Positions 8,749 to 17,689 of a stretch of DNA of 64,000 nucleotides are shown here, in pieces (within the stretch, counting starts at the first letter, position 1; every line of letters starts with the position of its first letter). The notes beneath the pieces were generated by a model that saw only the letters and a list, made by a program, of their open reading frames with translations, searched no databases and had not been told where the DNA came from. Made by a program: the position numbers and the translations under genes. The DNA comes from Psychrobacillus sp. OK028 (GTDB lineage: Bacteria; Bacillota; Bacilli; Bacillales_A; Planococcaceae), in contig NZ_FNHY01000005.1 in assembly GCF_900103605.1 (NCBI RefSeq), positions 1 to 64,000 of the forward strand. Direction: 5' to 3'.

Positions 8749-9099
8749 TTAAAATTTAACAATACCTAAGCTAATCCCTAAAGCATGATCTACGTCTTCC
8801 ATGACCTCTTCGTCTAGGTGGGTGATTTTATCAGTAAGTCGAGATTTATCAATTGTCCTTAACTGCTCTAATAAAATAACCGAATCACGTTCAAAATCAT
8901 ATTCTTTTGCGTTTATCTCTACATGCGTTGGTAATTTTGCCTTTTGAATTTGCGCTGTTATAGCTGCCACAATGACAGTTGGACTAAACCTATTACCGAT
9001 ATCATTTTGAATCACCAAAACGGGTCTGGTTCCACCTTGCTCAGACCCGATTACTGGTGATAAATCTGCAAAAAAAACGTCTCCACGTTTTACGATCAA
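8749..9099 (-). CDS. mazF: MazF/EndoA endoribonuclease toxin
   Basis: The 116-residue toxin starts at a TTG with a perfect GGAGG eight bases upstream; the GTG at 9114 would overlap that ribosome site. The result, (M)[20 protein letters not shown], aligns end to end with B. subtilis EndoA (NdoA), also 116 residues. MazF cuts single-stranded RNA at short motifs (UACAU in B. subtilis). The [12 protein letters not shown] stretch with its conserved Arg and the [12 protein letters not shown] loop are intact, so the toxin should be active unless bound by MazE. It follows mazE by four bases. Confidence 0.95.
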   Translation of the reverse strand: MIVKRGDVFFADLSPVIGSEQGGTRPVLVIQNDIGNRFSPTVIVAAITAQIQKAKLPTHVEINAKEYDFERDSVILLEQLRTIDKSRLTDKITHLDEEVMEDVDHALGISLGIVKF

Positions 9100-9103
9100 A
9101 TTT

Positions 9104-9385
9104 TCATCCTCCACTTACGAGTCGCTCTGTCGTATGTTGAGCTTCATACTCTGCATGTAAACACTCCGTACAAATGGATAGATTTATATGAGACATCTCA
9201 ACATAGCCTTTCATCATCGCTTCTCTTATAAGATTTGCCTGACCATTTTTTACATATTCATTTGCTTGGACACGAACGAAACTTTCTACTCCAGTTAATG
9301 ATTGTTTGACGGTTTTTACTCCTTCATTAACCAATTGATTTGGAAGCTGGATAATCGCTTCCTTTTTCTTTTTATCACTTACCAC
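9104..9385 (-). CDS. mazE: MazE/EndoAI antitoxin
   Basis: The 93-residue ribbon-helix-helix antitoxin starts at a GTG with GGAGG eight bases upstream, giving the same length as B. subtilis EndoAI. The N-terminal part ([15 protein letters not shown]) fits the DNA-binding fold. The C-terminal part ([18 protein letters not shown]...TERLVSGG) is the strongly conserved toxin-binding tail. It neutralises MazF and forms an operon with it, downstream of alr. Confidence 0.92.
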   Translation of the reverse strand: MVSDKKKKEAIIQLPNQLVNEGVKTVKQSLTGVESFVRVQANEYVKNGQANLIREAMMKGYVEMSHINLSICTECLHAEYEAQHTTERLVSGG

Positions 9386-9518
9386 AGCAAACACCTCCGA
9401 CAAAACATTTCCCAATATGACAATATACTTCATCTTAACATTTCTCTAGGTGAATTAAAAGACATTACGAGAAATGGTTAGACAAATTATGCATATATTC
9501 TTAAATTTTGTCGAAAGT

Positions 9519-10625
9519 CTACTTGCTATATATTCGAGGAATTCTATTAGAGAAAGTACAGCAAACTTCATAAGGGATGGTTTGCAGAGCTTCGGCCCAT
9601 TCCTCTATTAGAATCTCCTCTTTGCCTTGTTTTCCGAGTAATACAACGTGTTCACCAATCTTTACTTTTTCATCGAGACGAATCATACATTGATCCATAC
9701 AAATTTTCCCGACGATTGGCACTTTCTTTCCTTTTATTAATACAGACTGATTGTGTAATTTTCTTAATAATCCATCTGCATAACCAATCGGAATGGTTGC
9801 AATCCATTCTTCCTCCTGTGCTACATATGTAGCACCGTAGCCGATAGTAGAACCCTTTGGAACCTTTTTAACATGCATAACCTCCGTGTGCAACGAAAGC
9901 GCCTTTTCTAGTGGAAATGATAACTCACCATGTACCCACGAAGATGGCGCTATCCCATACATAGATATGCCGAAACGCACAGCATTCCAATGCTGATCAG
10001 GGTGCATTAAAGCAACTGCACTATTGGAGGTGTGCACTATAGCAGGTCTTTTCTCAAATACTTGTAAAAACTTTTCAAATGTTGATACTTGTTTCAGGAA
10101 GAAATTTTGATCTTCCTCATCTGCCGTAGCAAAATGGGTGAAAACACCCGTAATCTGCAACCAATCTCTTTCGTTAATGAAAGCAAGAGCCTTTTTAAGC
10201 TCTGTTTCATCCGTAAAACCGATTCTACCCATCCCACTATCAATCTTTATATGCATCTTTAAGGGAAGTTGGCAATCCCGAGTAGCATTTAACCACTCAT
10301 ATGAATATGCTGTAAGTGTAATATTCTGTTTGGAAGCCTCCTCTAAAAAGGAGGACGGGGATGTACCTAGTAAAAGTATATCAGCTTGTATTCCAGCTTC
10401 CCTTAAATGCAATGCTTCCTCCGGCGTGGCAACTGCCAAGAGATTGGCTCCTGCTTGTAATGCAGCTTGCGCAACAGCAATATCTCCATGGCCGTATCCA
10501 TTCGCCTTCACTACAGCTATTACATCTGTGTGTTCTGATAGTGTTTGCTTGAGTCGTTTTATATTATTTTGTATGGCTTGTAAATTCACTTGAATAAACG
10601 TAGGTCTATATTGCTGATGTGACAT
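9519..10625 (-). CDS. alr: Alanine racemase
   Basis: The 368-residue fold-type III PLP enzyme converts L-alanine to D-alanine for peptidoglycan. The PLP lysine is K40 in AVVKANGYGHGD, and the catalytic tyrosine lies in IGYGATYVAQ near residue 267. Length is typical (about 370-390). It precedes mazEF and follows the lipoprotein gene, the usual Bacillus order. The start has AGAGGGTAAAAT in front of ATG. Confidence 0.96.
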   Translation of the reverse strand: MSHQQYRPTFIQVNLQAIQNNIKRLKQTLSEHTDVIAVVKANGYGHGDIAVAQAALQAGANLLAVATPEEALHLREAGIQADILLLGTSPSSFLEEASKQNITLTAYSYEWLNATRDCQLPLKMHIKIDSGMGRIGFTDETELKKALAFINERDWLQITGVFTHFATADEEDQNFFLKQVSTFEKFLQVFEKRPAIVHTSNSAVALMHPDQHWNAVRFGISMYGIAPSSWVHGELSFPLEKALSLHTEVMHVKKVPKGSTIGYGATYVAQEEEWIATIPIGYADGLLRKLHNQSVLIKGKKVPIVGKICMDQCMIRLDEKVKIGEHVVLLGKQGKEEILIEEWAEALQTIPYEVCCTFSNRIPRIYSK

Positions 10626-10691
10626 ATTTTACCCTCTTTTTAATCGTTTAAACCGATTATCCTACTAGTGTATTGAAGTAGTCAACTGTAA

Positions 10692-11717
10692 TCACTTTAA
10701 GCCGCCAGTAGTCATAGATGCAGCAACTTCAATCATTTCCTCTTTTGTCAAAGTAGAAGAGGCAATAAAGAATGACATACCATCCTGCTCCCAAGCAAGA
10801 GATTGATCTGTGATAGCACCAATTGCAACTCCTAGGTCAACCGGATCTCCAGGTGCGAATACAGGAATAATAGAAGAGTCACCTGGTTCGCTGCGATGTT
10901 GAATTATTGTGAATTCCTTGTCACCGCTATATGTTAAAATAACTCTTTTTTCTCCATCGACTTCCATTACTTTTTCGTCAATGTTATGCACTTGATCCCA
11001 TTGCAACAAAGGATAATATGTTTCAAATTCAGAATCATCGATTTCAGCAGAAGTCTCTACCTTTCCTTCTGCACCCTCGGCTTTATCGGTAGGTTTTTGT
11101 TCAATTTTATATTCTGCTGCTGCATGTGTTTTTCCTAACGATACTTTATTGAATTTAATATGAATTTGTTCCTCTTTGTTTTCATTCAGGATAGAAACAT
11201 CCGTTGGTAGTAATGTTTTCTTATTGATGTAAATCTTTTGAGTTGGAAGCATGTTTTTATGATTATTACTCGTTTTTGTTTCGAAGACATAATTGTCTCC
11301 TTCTTCTTTAAAGGTTGCTGTCTTATCTTTTTTAATATCGTTGGCTAGCGAACCGATCAAATACGCTTGGCTATTTTCAGTTGGCCATTTGCTTTGGAAC
11401 TTATACGTTTTGTTCAGTGCTGGTGTTACGACAAATACGCCTTCCGTGTTACGAACAATCATTTGAGTATTCTCTGCATTTGTATCTGTTACCTGTACGC
11501 GATAAAAATCTGGTTTTGTGTGCCAAACTTCCACTCCGTATACTCTCGGTTCATCACCAGTCAAGATACTCATCTCAGCTGCGAGCTCATACCCCTTTGT
11601 TTCCACCCACTTGTTACTAAGTTTTTTCACAACGTCTTCCTTCGATTCGGCTCCACATGCGGTCAGTACTAAAATTGTTGCAAATAAAAATAATAGTTTA
11701 GCCACGCGGCTCTTCAA
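10692..11717 (-). CDS. YdcC-type lipoprotein (LolA-like fold)
   Basis: The 341-residue protein has a lipoprotein signal peptide with lipobox LTAC (Cys21), so it is anchored outside the membrane. The body resembles the YdcC/LolA-like superfamily: repeated beta-strand segments such as YRVQVTDTNAENTQMIVRN and the QKIYINKKTLLPTDVSI stretch. Its ligand is unknown; in sporulating bacilli YdcC-like proteins are reported in mother-cell expression. The start is TTG behind AAAGGA. It lies between acpS and alr on the same strand. Confidence 0.85.
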   Translation of the reverse strand: MKSRVAKLLFLFATILVLTACGAESKEDVVKKLSNKWVETKGYELAAEMSILTGDEPRVYGVEVWHTKPDFYRVQVTDTNAENTQMIVRNTEGVFVVTPALNKTYKFQSKWPTENSQAYLIGSLANDIKKDKTATFKEEGDNYVFETKTSNNHKNMLPTQKIYINKKTLLPTDVSILNENKEEQIHIKFNKVSLGKTHAAAEYKIEQKPTDKAEGAEGKVETSAEIDDSEFETYYPLLQWDQVHNIDEKVMEVDGEKRVILTYSGDKEFTIIQHRSEPGDSSIIPVFAPGDPVDLGVAIGAITDQSLAWEQDGMSFFIASSTLTKEEMIEVAASMTTGGLK

Positions 11718-11775
11718 TCAGTCCATCCTTTCTATTATCACTGCGTTCATTCATTGTATGTAGATGGACGACCGG

Positions 11776-12129
11776 TTATGATTGTAGAATTACTTGAGCA
11801 GCTGCATAAACTTTTGTATGAGTTATTGAAACTAAACCATTCATCTTTATTCCTTTAAAATATAAAGTTGGCTTACCTGAAGGTTCTTTTAGAATTTCTA
11901 TATCTTGAAAACTGCAATCCTTTCCTATTCCAGTGCCTAGAGCTTTGGAGAATGCCTCTTTAGCTGCAAATCTTCCAGCTAAATATTCTATTTTTCTTGC
12001 CTCTGATAACTTATTTAGTTGAAATCTTTCTTTGTCAGTAAGTATACGCTCTTCAAATTTAGATGTTTTAGAAGAAATTGATTTAATTCTTTCTATTTCA
12101 GTAATATCTAATCCAATTCCAGTAATCAT
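11776..12129 (-). CDS. acpS: Holo-[acyl-carrier-protein] synthase
   Basis: The 117-residue AcpS-type phosphopantetheinyl transferase attaches the 4'-phosphopantetheine arm of CoA to acyl carrier protein, allowing fatty acid synthesis. The metal-binding residues are present: D8 in GIGLDITEIERI and E58 in GRFAAKEAFSKALGTGIG. It is divergent from the rhomboid gene and heads the minus-strand run acpS-ydcC-alr-mazEF. Confidence 0.96.
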   Translation of the reverse strand: MITGIGLDITEIERIKSISSKTSKFEERILTDKERFQLNKLSEARKIEYLAGRFAAKEAFSKALGTGIGKDCSFQDIEILKEPSGKPTLYFKGIKMNGLVSITHTKVYAAAQVILQS

Positions 12130-12197
12130 GAATGTTTCTCCTTTCCAAAGTTCCTTCTTACAGGATATACTATTAGTAGAAAACTCGAGGTGAAATA

Positions 12198-12824
12198 ATG
12201 TTTAATAGAACAGAAAATTTTAAACAATACATAAAACTATATCCTATTGTCTCTACTTTGCTCGCAGTCAATATTGCTATTCATCTTTTAACGTTAGTTC
12301 CAATTGTTGGAACGCAACTTTTTAACTTCGGTGTTCATTTTAACTTATTAATAAGTGAGGGCGAGTATTGGCGTCTGGTGACTCCGATATTCTTACATGC
12401 TTCTTTGGCTCACTTATTGTTTAATATGTTTTCCTTATACATATTTGGTCCAGAGCTGGAGCAATTAGCAGGGAAAGCTCGTTTCCTAACTATTTATATT
12501 CTAGCGGGAATAGTTGGGAATGTTGCAACATACTTAATGCATGACTGGAATTACAGGAGTGTTGGTGCAAGTGGTGCAATCTACGGAATATTTGGCGCTT
12601 TCGCGGCTTTAGTTTATTATACGAGAAAATTTATGCCACAGCTAAAGCAAATCATTATTCCAATCATCGTAATTGGCGTTATTATGACGTTCTTACAGCC
12701 ACAGATTAATGTAACTGCTCATATAGCAGGGTTGGTAACTGGGTTTGTATTAGGAATGGTGTACTTCCATCCGAAACGTATTGCTGCTTGGAAGAAAAGA
12801 AAGCGCAAACTGAAATCGGTGTAG
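12198..12824 (+). CDS. Rhomboid family intramembrane serine protease
   Basis: The 208-residue protein has six predicted membrane helices. The catalytic serine is S125 in GASGAIYG and the catalytic histidine is H175 in NVTAHIAGLVTG; the conserved HxxxN-type motif in helix 2 (HLLFNMFSLYIFG) is also present. Rhomboids cut single-pass membrane proteins within the bilayer. It corresponds in position to B. subtilis ydcA. The start ATG has CGAGGTGA upstream. The C-terminal tail is strongly basic, consistent with a cytosolic end. Confidence 0.93.
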   Translation: MFNRTENFKQYIKLYPIVSTLLAVNIAIHLLTLVPIVGTQLFNFGVHFNLLISEGEYWRLVTPIFLHASLAHLLFNMFSLYIFGPELEQLAGKARFLTIYILAGIVGNVATYLMHDWNYRSVGASGAIYGIFGAFAALVYYTRKFMPQLKQIIIPIIVIGVIMTFLQPQINVTAHIAGLVTGFVLGMVYFHPKRIAAWKKRKRKLKSV

Positions 12825-12880
12825 TAGATGTAATAAGTAGTGCTTTCTTAATACACGAGATTTTATATATGTAAATAGTC

Positions 12881-12914
12881 AAAAAGAACAGCCACTAAAA
12901 GGGCTGTTCTTTTT
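12881..12914. terminator. Bidirectional terminator between the rhomboid gene and the PH-domain gene
   Basis: AAAAAGAACAGCC and GGGCTGTTCTTTTT form a near-perfect inverted repeat with A and T tracts on both sides. It serves converging genes and overlaps the end of the PH-domain gene. Confidence 0.8.
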
Positions 12915-14406
12915 GTATGTTTATAGATTCTTTTCTTGTCGGCTCATACCACTCCATCAAGCTCTCTGCATCTTTCTTTTCGATATGTGGAACAATCGTA
13001 GTCGAGCCAGCCACTCCAGACTTAATAGTAGTCATAATAGAAGAAACTGCTGCCTTTTTTTGAAAATACGTCGTACGCTCCGTCATTGCTTGAATACGCT
13101 TCTTTTCCACCCACAGGGATACTCTACTAAATAAACGGTACTGTATAACAAGTTGTTTTTCATCCATCCAATATCCAGCCGTCTTATGCTGCCATGCCCC
13201 TAACAGAAAGCTTAGCGGTAATAATAATAGAGACAACAATCCAAACGGATAGAAGAAATAACTAACTGCTCCTGCAACTGGGATAATCCACAAAAAATCT
13301 AACCGATAGAAAAACTTCCTAGAGCGTTTTGGAACGCGTGTAAAGCTAGCTTCAAATTCATAATTAGGAAAAATTTGAACGAGAATAGGAGTAATTTGAT
13401 CCTTTTTAATAAGAGGGAGTAATCGAATTTTTTCATCTTTCTCCGCCATTGACCCTCCTGCACTGTCGACAATGACCGTTGCATACCCTGTAAGTTGACG
13501 AAGAGGGTTCTCCATAATTCGCACGCCTTGAATACGCGATAAGGGAATCGTTATTTTCTTCTTTTCCAATAATCCTCTTGTAATTATAATTTCGTCATCT
13601 TCCACTCGAATAGTAAACTCGTAATAATTAATAAAAGTAATCGCTACGGATACAATCCAAGCCACTAGCAGCACAAAAAAAACAGCTAAAGCAATTAGTA
13701 AAGCGCCAAAACGAATAAACATAATTATTTCATTATAAATCGTTTCATACGGGATTAATTCAGAAAACTGGGAAACAAACACAGCTAACCCAGAGAAAAA
13801 TACGCCTACTCCCCCGGATGTACTAGCAAGAATAAGTAAATCTTTTTGTGACATTCGGAATAACGGCTTCCGTTGTTGTACTACCTGTTCCTCTAGTTGA
13901 AGCGGCAGGTCTTGATCTTCAGATTCTGAAACTCTATTTTTGGCAAGGTTCATCTCTTTTTTTATTTGTTCGGCTGCTTCTTTAGAAATTGCGGTCAGCT
14001 CTGCATCCGCTTCCTTTGTTGCGCCACCACCAGCTGTTTCTACTTTCACCTTTACTAATCCGAATGGTCGATGAAGAATACCCTCAGTGTAATTTAAGCT
14101 TTGGATACGCTCAAATGGAATATACCTTTTTTTCTTTACGAAAAGACCATATTCAATCCGAAGCTCTTCTTCTTCGAACCAGTACCTGAACCGTTTCCAT
14201 CTAATGATTCCGCTAACCAGCATCGCGATTAACAGGACTGCATAAATAATATAGACTATATAGGAGGTCCAGCCTTCGTTGCCCCCTCCTCCAAATCCAT
14301 TCACCGCAATAACTACGATTAACGGTACAATCATTTCTTTTAATACTTTTATAAAATTTATAACTGCAGAAATAGGATGTAAAGTAAATTTTTCTTTAGA
14401 CATCAT
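12895..14406 (-). CDS. PH-domain (bPH2/DUF304) membrane protein, YdbT type
   Basis: The protein of about 503 residues has several bacterial PH domains (YIPFERIQSLNYTEGILHRPFGLVKVKVETAGG; IPLSRIQGVRIMENPLRQLTGYATVIVDSAGG; a third near the C-terminus) separated by pairs of membrane helices. YdbT and YdbS are a conserved pair in bacilli; in B. subtilis they have been linked to resistance against some bacteriocins. The open frame extends upstream, but the ATG at 14406 (or 14403) overlaps the stop of the partner gene, as expected for a coupled pair. Confidence 0.88.
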   Translation of the reverse strand: MMSKEKFTLHPISAVINFIKVLKEMIVPLIVVIAVNGFGGGGNEGWTSYIVYIIYAVLLIAMLVSGIIRWKRFRYWFEEEELRIEYGLFVKKKRYIPFERIQSLNYTEGILHRPFGLVKVKVETAGGGATKEADAELTAISKEAAEQIKKEMNLAKNRVSESEDQDLPLQLEEQVVQQRKPLFRMSQKDLLILASTSGGVGVFFSGLAVFVSQFSELIPYETIYNEIIMFIRFGALLIALAVFFVLLVAWIVSVAITFINYYEFTIRVEDDEIIITRGLLEKKKITIPLSRIQGVRIMENPLRQLTGYATVIVDSAGGSMAEKDEKIRLLPLIKKDQITPILVQIFPNYEFEASFTRVPKRSRKFFYRLDFLWIIPVAGAVSYFFYPFGLLSLLLLPLSFLLGAWQHKTAGYWMDEKQLVIQYRLFSRVSLWVEKKRIQAMTERTTYFQKKAAVSSIMTTIKSGVAGSTTIVPHIEKKDAESLMEWYEPTRKESINIQKEQPF

Positions 14407-14875
14407 CTTCCGCCACCCTTGCAAGTATAGAAATCCTACCACGAAGTTCGTCTGCCTCTGCTGTTACGAGGGCAGGAATAGTGTGATCAGTTGCAGCGGT
14501 AGAGATCGTAATCGACGATAAGTCATACTTTCTCAAAATAGGACCTTGCTCCGTGTCGACATGCTGTACACGAACCATGGGCACGAGCGTTCTTTTGACG
14601 ATAAATAAACCATGCTGAAGTTCGATTTCTTGTTCTCGTACCTCGTATCTCCAACGAGTCCATCTAATTTTTGGAAATAGATAAATTAATAAATATCCAA
14701 TGAGAAATAACACTATTCCATCTACTATGTATATCCATAAATGCTGTCCGGTGAAATAATTAATAACCCCTACTCCCACGCCAACTAATAAGGCGATCAA
14801 AGATTGGAATATGCCATAAATCCTCCATACACGCAATCCTTTTTCGGATAATCGGTTAATCGGTTCCTGTCTCAT
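14396..14875 (-). CDS. PH-domain membrane protein, YdbS type
   Basis: The 159-residue protein has two membrane helices (about 25-70) and one bacterial PH domain (LVPMVRVQHVDTEQGPILRKYDLSSITISTA). It is the partner of the downstream multi-PH protein, overlapping it by 11 bases. It is likely expressed as a two-gene unit. Confidence 0.88.
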   Translation of the reverse strand: MRQEPINRLSEKGLRVWRIYGIFQSLIALLVGVGVGVINYFTGQHLWIYIVDGIVLFLIGYLLIYLFPKIRWTRWRYEVREQEIELQHGLFIVKRTLVPMVRVQHVDTEQGPILRKYDLSSITISTAATDHTIPALVTAEADELRGRISILARVAEDDV

Positions 14876-14943
14876 ATAATATTAACCCCCCTCTTTCCTC
14901 ATTGTATACGAAACAGACAGTAAAATGTTTCACTATTTTCCAA

Positions 14944-14987
14944 AAGAAAAAGGATGAGCCTACACCGAAATGTAAGCTCACCCTTTA
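14944..14987 (-). terminator. Terminator of cshA
   Basis: On the minus strand AAAGGGTGAGC pairs with GCTCATCCTTT across the loop, followed by TTTC. It lies about 80 bases beyond the cshA stop. Confidence 0.7.
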
Positions 14988-15066
14988 TAATAACGCTTTT
15001 TTTATTGTCTAACTTCAGCACTTAGCTCTTCGAGTTGGAGCTTACATAGGTACTGCCGATTTCTTT

Positions 15067-16617
15067 TTAGTTTTCGCTGCGTGATGAGCGAGTTCTTGTG
15101 CTGCGTTGTGTTGAGCCGTCACGTGGACCACTGCTACGACGTCCGCTTGAACTTGGGCGTGAACCGCCACCTGAACGAGATCCGCGATCGCTGCTTCCGC
15201 CACGACCACCAGATGAACTACGTCCGCCGCCGCTACGGTTACCTTTGTAACCACCGCCGGAACGAGAACCGCCTCCACCGCTACGCTCTCCACGAGCAGG
15301 AAGTGGACGTTCTTCAGAAAGAGAAATCGGAGTATCATTCGGTTCTTTTGTCAATGATTTTAAAGCTGCAGCTATAACATCCACTGCTTCATACTTCTCA
15401 AGCATTTCTTTTGCTAATGGACGATAATCGCCTAAATCATTTTTGTTTACAATTTCAGATAAAGATTCTACTGCTACACGTTTAAGTCCAACTAGTGCTT
15501 CATCTGAACTTGGAGGGATTAAAGCTTCCATACGTTTTTTCGTTGTATTCTCAACGATACGTAAGTAACCCATCTCTCTAGGTGTTACGAATGTAGTAGC
15601 GATACCACTTTTACCTGCACGACCTGTACGACCGATACGGTGAACATAGCTTTCAGGATCTTGTGGAACATCAAAGTTATATACATGCGTTACGCCAGAG
15701 ATATCTAATCCACGTGCCGCTACATCAGTTGCGACAAGGATATCAATTTTACCTGATTTGAATTGTTTTAATACTGACATACGTTTTGCTTGGCTTAAAT
15801 CACCATGAATTCCTTCTGCAAGGTAACCACGAATGCTTAGAGCTTGTGCTAATTCGTCCACTCTACGTTTTGTACGACCAAAGATAATCGCAAGTTCTGG
15901 TTGATGAACATTTAATATTCTAGAAAGAACATCAAATTTTTCACGCTCAGTAGCTTTTACATAGAACTGTTCAATATTTTCAACAGTCATTTCTTTAGAC
16001 TTAATCTTTACTTCAACTGGATCTTTCATGAAGCGTTCAGCAATTTTACGAATCGGTCCTGGCATTGTAGCTGAGAACAATAATGTTTGACGCTCAGGAG
16101 GAACGCTTTCTAAAATTGTGTTGATGTCTTCAATGAATCCCATGTTAAGCATTTCATCTGCTTCGTCTAAGATAAGTGTTTGAACTTGATCAAGTTTCAA
16201 CGTACGACGGTTGATATGGTCAAGAATACGACCAGGTGTCCCTACGATAACTTGTGGTTTGTTTTTAAGCGCACGGATTTGACGGCTAATTTCTTGTCCA
16301 CCGTATACTGATAATAGACGAACTTTTTTGTCATATCCTAATTTGTATAGCTCTTCCGAAACTTGGATTGCAAGTTCACGTGTTGGAGCGATGATTAATG
16401 CTTGAATATTCGGGTTTTTAGTATCGATTTTTTCGATCATTGGGATACCAAACGCTGCAGTTTTACCTGTACCAGTTTGTGCTTGACCGATAACATCGCG
16501 TCCACCCATTGCATGTGTAATAGTACCTTCTTGGATTGGTGTTGCTTCTTCAAAGCCCATACGTTGTACGGATTTTAATGTAGAAGCGCTAATATTTAGT
16601 TCTGAAAAATTTGTCAA
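15067..16617 (-). CDS. cshA: DEAD-box RNA helicase CshA
   Basis: The 516-residue helicase carries motif I (AQTGTGKT), Ia (PTRELAIQ), II (DEAD), III (SAT), V ([11 protein letters not shown]) and VI ([10 protein letters not shown]), then a long glycine/serine/arginine-rich tail of about 75 residues that contacts RNA. CshA works in ribosome assembly, mRNA decay and cold growth. The frame opens at 16650, but the TTG at 16617 has AAGGAG nine bases upstream and gives [10 protein letters not shown], the usual N-terminus. The gene has a long leader with its own promoter at 16806-16834. Confidence 0.94.
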   Translation of the reverse strand: MTNFSELNISASTLKSVQRMGFEEATPIQEGTITHAMGGRDVIGQAQTGTGKTAAFGIPMIEKIDTKNPNIQALIIAPTRELAIQVSEELYKLGYDKKVRLLSVYGGQEISRQIRALKNKPQVIVGTPGRILDHINRRTLKLDQVQTLILDEADEMLNMGFIEDINTILESVPPERQTLLFSATMPGPIRKIAERFMKDPVEVKIKSKEMTVENIEQFYVKATEREKFDVLSRILNVHQPELAIIFGRTKRRVDELAQALSIRGYLAEGIHGDLSQAKRMSVLKQFKSGKIDILVATDVAARGLDISGVTHVYNFDVPQDPESYVHRIGRTGRAGKSGIATTFVTPREMGYLRIVENTTKKRMEALIPPSSDEALVGLKRVAVESLSEIVNKNDLGDYRPLAKEMLEKYEAVDVIAAALKSLTKEPNDTPISLSEERPLPARGERSGGGGSRSGGGYKGNRSGGGRSSSGGRGGSSDRGSRSGGGSRPSSSGRRSSGPRDGSTQRSTRTRSSRSEN

Positions 16618-16805
16618 AATTTTAATCTCCTTTTTGTTCAGTTTTGACAAATGGTTACATTTTCAGATGAAATTGCGGCAAATTCGAGCCTATACGAGGA
16701 ACGTTTCCGTTACTTAAAATTCTCTGTGGTTTTAGATCAGAGGGGTCTTATATAAAGGGAAAGCCCGGTCTTTTGCCGAGCGGTCTGTTAATGAGTGATC
16801 GTGCA
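16618..16805 (-). other. Long 5' leader of cshA
   Basis: If the promoter at 16806-16834 is real, the mRNA has about 180 untranslated bases before the TTG start. The leader contains GC-rich segments near its 5' end (GACCGCTCGGC; GACCGGGC) that can pair with each other, and no ORF. Long autoregulatory leaders are common for cold-induced helicase genes. I could not match it to a known riboswitch. Confidence 0.45.
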
Positions 16806-16834
16806 ATACTACTTCAACAAACCGTTATGTTCAA
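16806..16834 (-). promoter_or_regulatory. cshA: Putative sigma-A promoter of cshA
   Basis: On the minus strand TTGAAC and TAGTAT are separated by 17 bases. The -35 box overlaps the T tract of the terminator hairpin at 16833-16866, so readthrough from the upstream operon would pass directly into this promoter. Confidence 0.6.
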
Positions 16835-16866
16835 AAAAAAGTACTCTTCAATAAACGCTGAAGAGT
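16833..16866 (-). terminator. Terminator of the ddl-murF-esterase operon
   Basis: On the minus strand ACTCTTCA pairs perfectly with TGAAGAGT across an eight-base loop, followed by AC and eight T residues. It ends the operon upstream of cshA. Confidence 0.75.
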
Positions 16867-16951
16867 CTTCACACAAAATGTATCCATTGCTCTGAACGTA
16901 GTATACCATGCAAGATTGTCAGTTGCAATTAATAAGCAACTGTTATAATTA

Positions 16952-17671
16952 TTAGTTAATTACTCGCGGTCTCTCCTCCTCTTCTCCTGTTAAAAATAAG
17001 AGTACGGTGTTAAACCAATCTTCGCAGTCCTCGCAATAGCAAATATGGTGTTTTCCTGATTCCGAATACACTATTTCTTTTTTCAAAGAACCAATTTTAT
17101 CGTAGATAAATTGGGCAGTGGCATAAGGGACAATTCCATCTTTTTTACCTTGGACGATATAGACTGGTACTTTAATTTGGCCGTAATAAGGTTGAACTAT
17201 TCGTACTAAACGCATAAATTCTAGCGTTGCAGGAAATGGTGTATCTTTCAATTTCTCGCTATAGCGTTTGTATAAAGTATTTTCCTCGAGCTTCCCTGTT
17301 ACTGTATCTTTTACCATGTCTTTTATATCTTGTAAAAGCTGTGCTGGATAAATGTATTTTGCTGCGGCACTCAATAAAACAAGCTTGTGTACGGGATAGC
17401 GATTGGCTAAATACATCGCAATGATTCCACCCATCGAAAAACCTACTATTATAATCCGATCCACTTCTTTTTGTAGTTGTCGGAGCGCTTGTTCCGCAGC
17501 CATCATCCACGATTCTGCTGATACATTTTTTAGCTCCAACGTTTCTCCATGTCCAGGTAACGTAGGGACAACAATATGCCAGTCTGTATGTGCCTGCAAA
17601 TAGTCCATAAAAGGTTGAATCTCATATGGTCCACCTGTAAAACCATGTATACCTAACACTCCTGTTTTCAT
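16952..17671 (-). CDS. Alpha/beta hydrolase (carboxylesterase family)
   Basis: The 239-residue serine hydrolase has the oxyanion-hole HGFTGG near the N-terminus, the nucleophile elbow GFSMGG (Ser at about 79), a catalytic Asp in GKKDGIVP and His in SGKHHI. It resembles monoglyceride lipase or Est30-type carboxylesterases of Bacillus. It starts 18 bases after murF; ATG at 17671 has TGGGGAC upstream, while ATG at 17686 has no ribosome site. It is cotranscribed with ddl-murF; the substrate is unknown. Confidence 0.85.
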   Translation of the reverse strand: MKTGVLGIHGFTGGPYEIQPFMDYLQAHTDWHIVVPTLPGHGETLELKNVSAESWMMAAEQALRQLQKEVDRIIIVGFSMGGIIAMYLANRYPVHKLVLLSAAAKYIYPAQLLQDIKDMVKDTVTGKLEENTLYKRYSEKLKDTPFPATLEFMRLVRIVQPYYGQIKVPVYIVQGKKDGIVPYATAQFIYDKIGSLKKEIVYSESGKHHICYCEDCEDWFNTVLLFLTGEEEERPRVIN

Positions 17672-17689
17672 CGTCCCCACACCCATCGT

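Noticed and set aside
10138-10593. 151-codon open frame opposite alr
   Set aside because: Antisense to a strongly conserved gene, cysteine-rich and without a credible start.
15042-15377. Valine/alanine-rich and arginine-rich open frames over the end of cshA
   Set aside because: Both are frame shadows of the glycine/serine/arginine repeat tail of CshA; low-complexity composition explains them.
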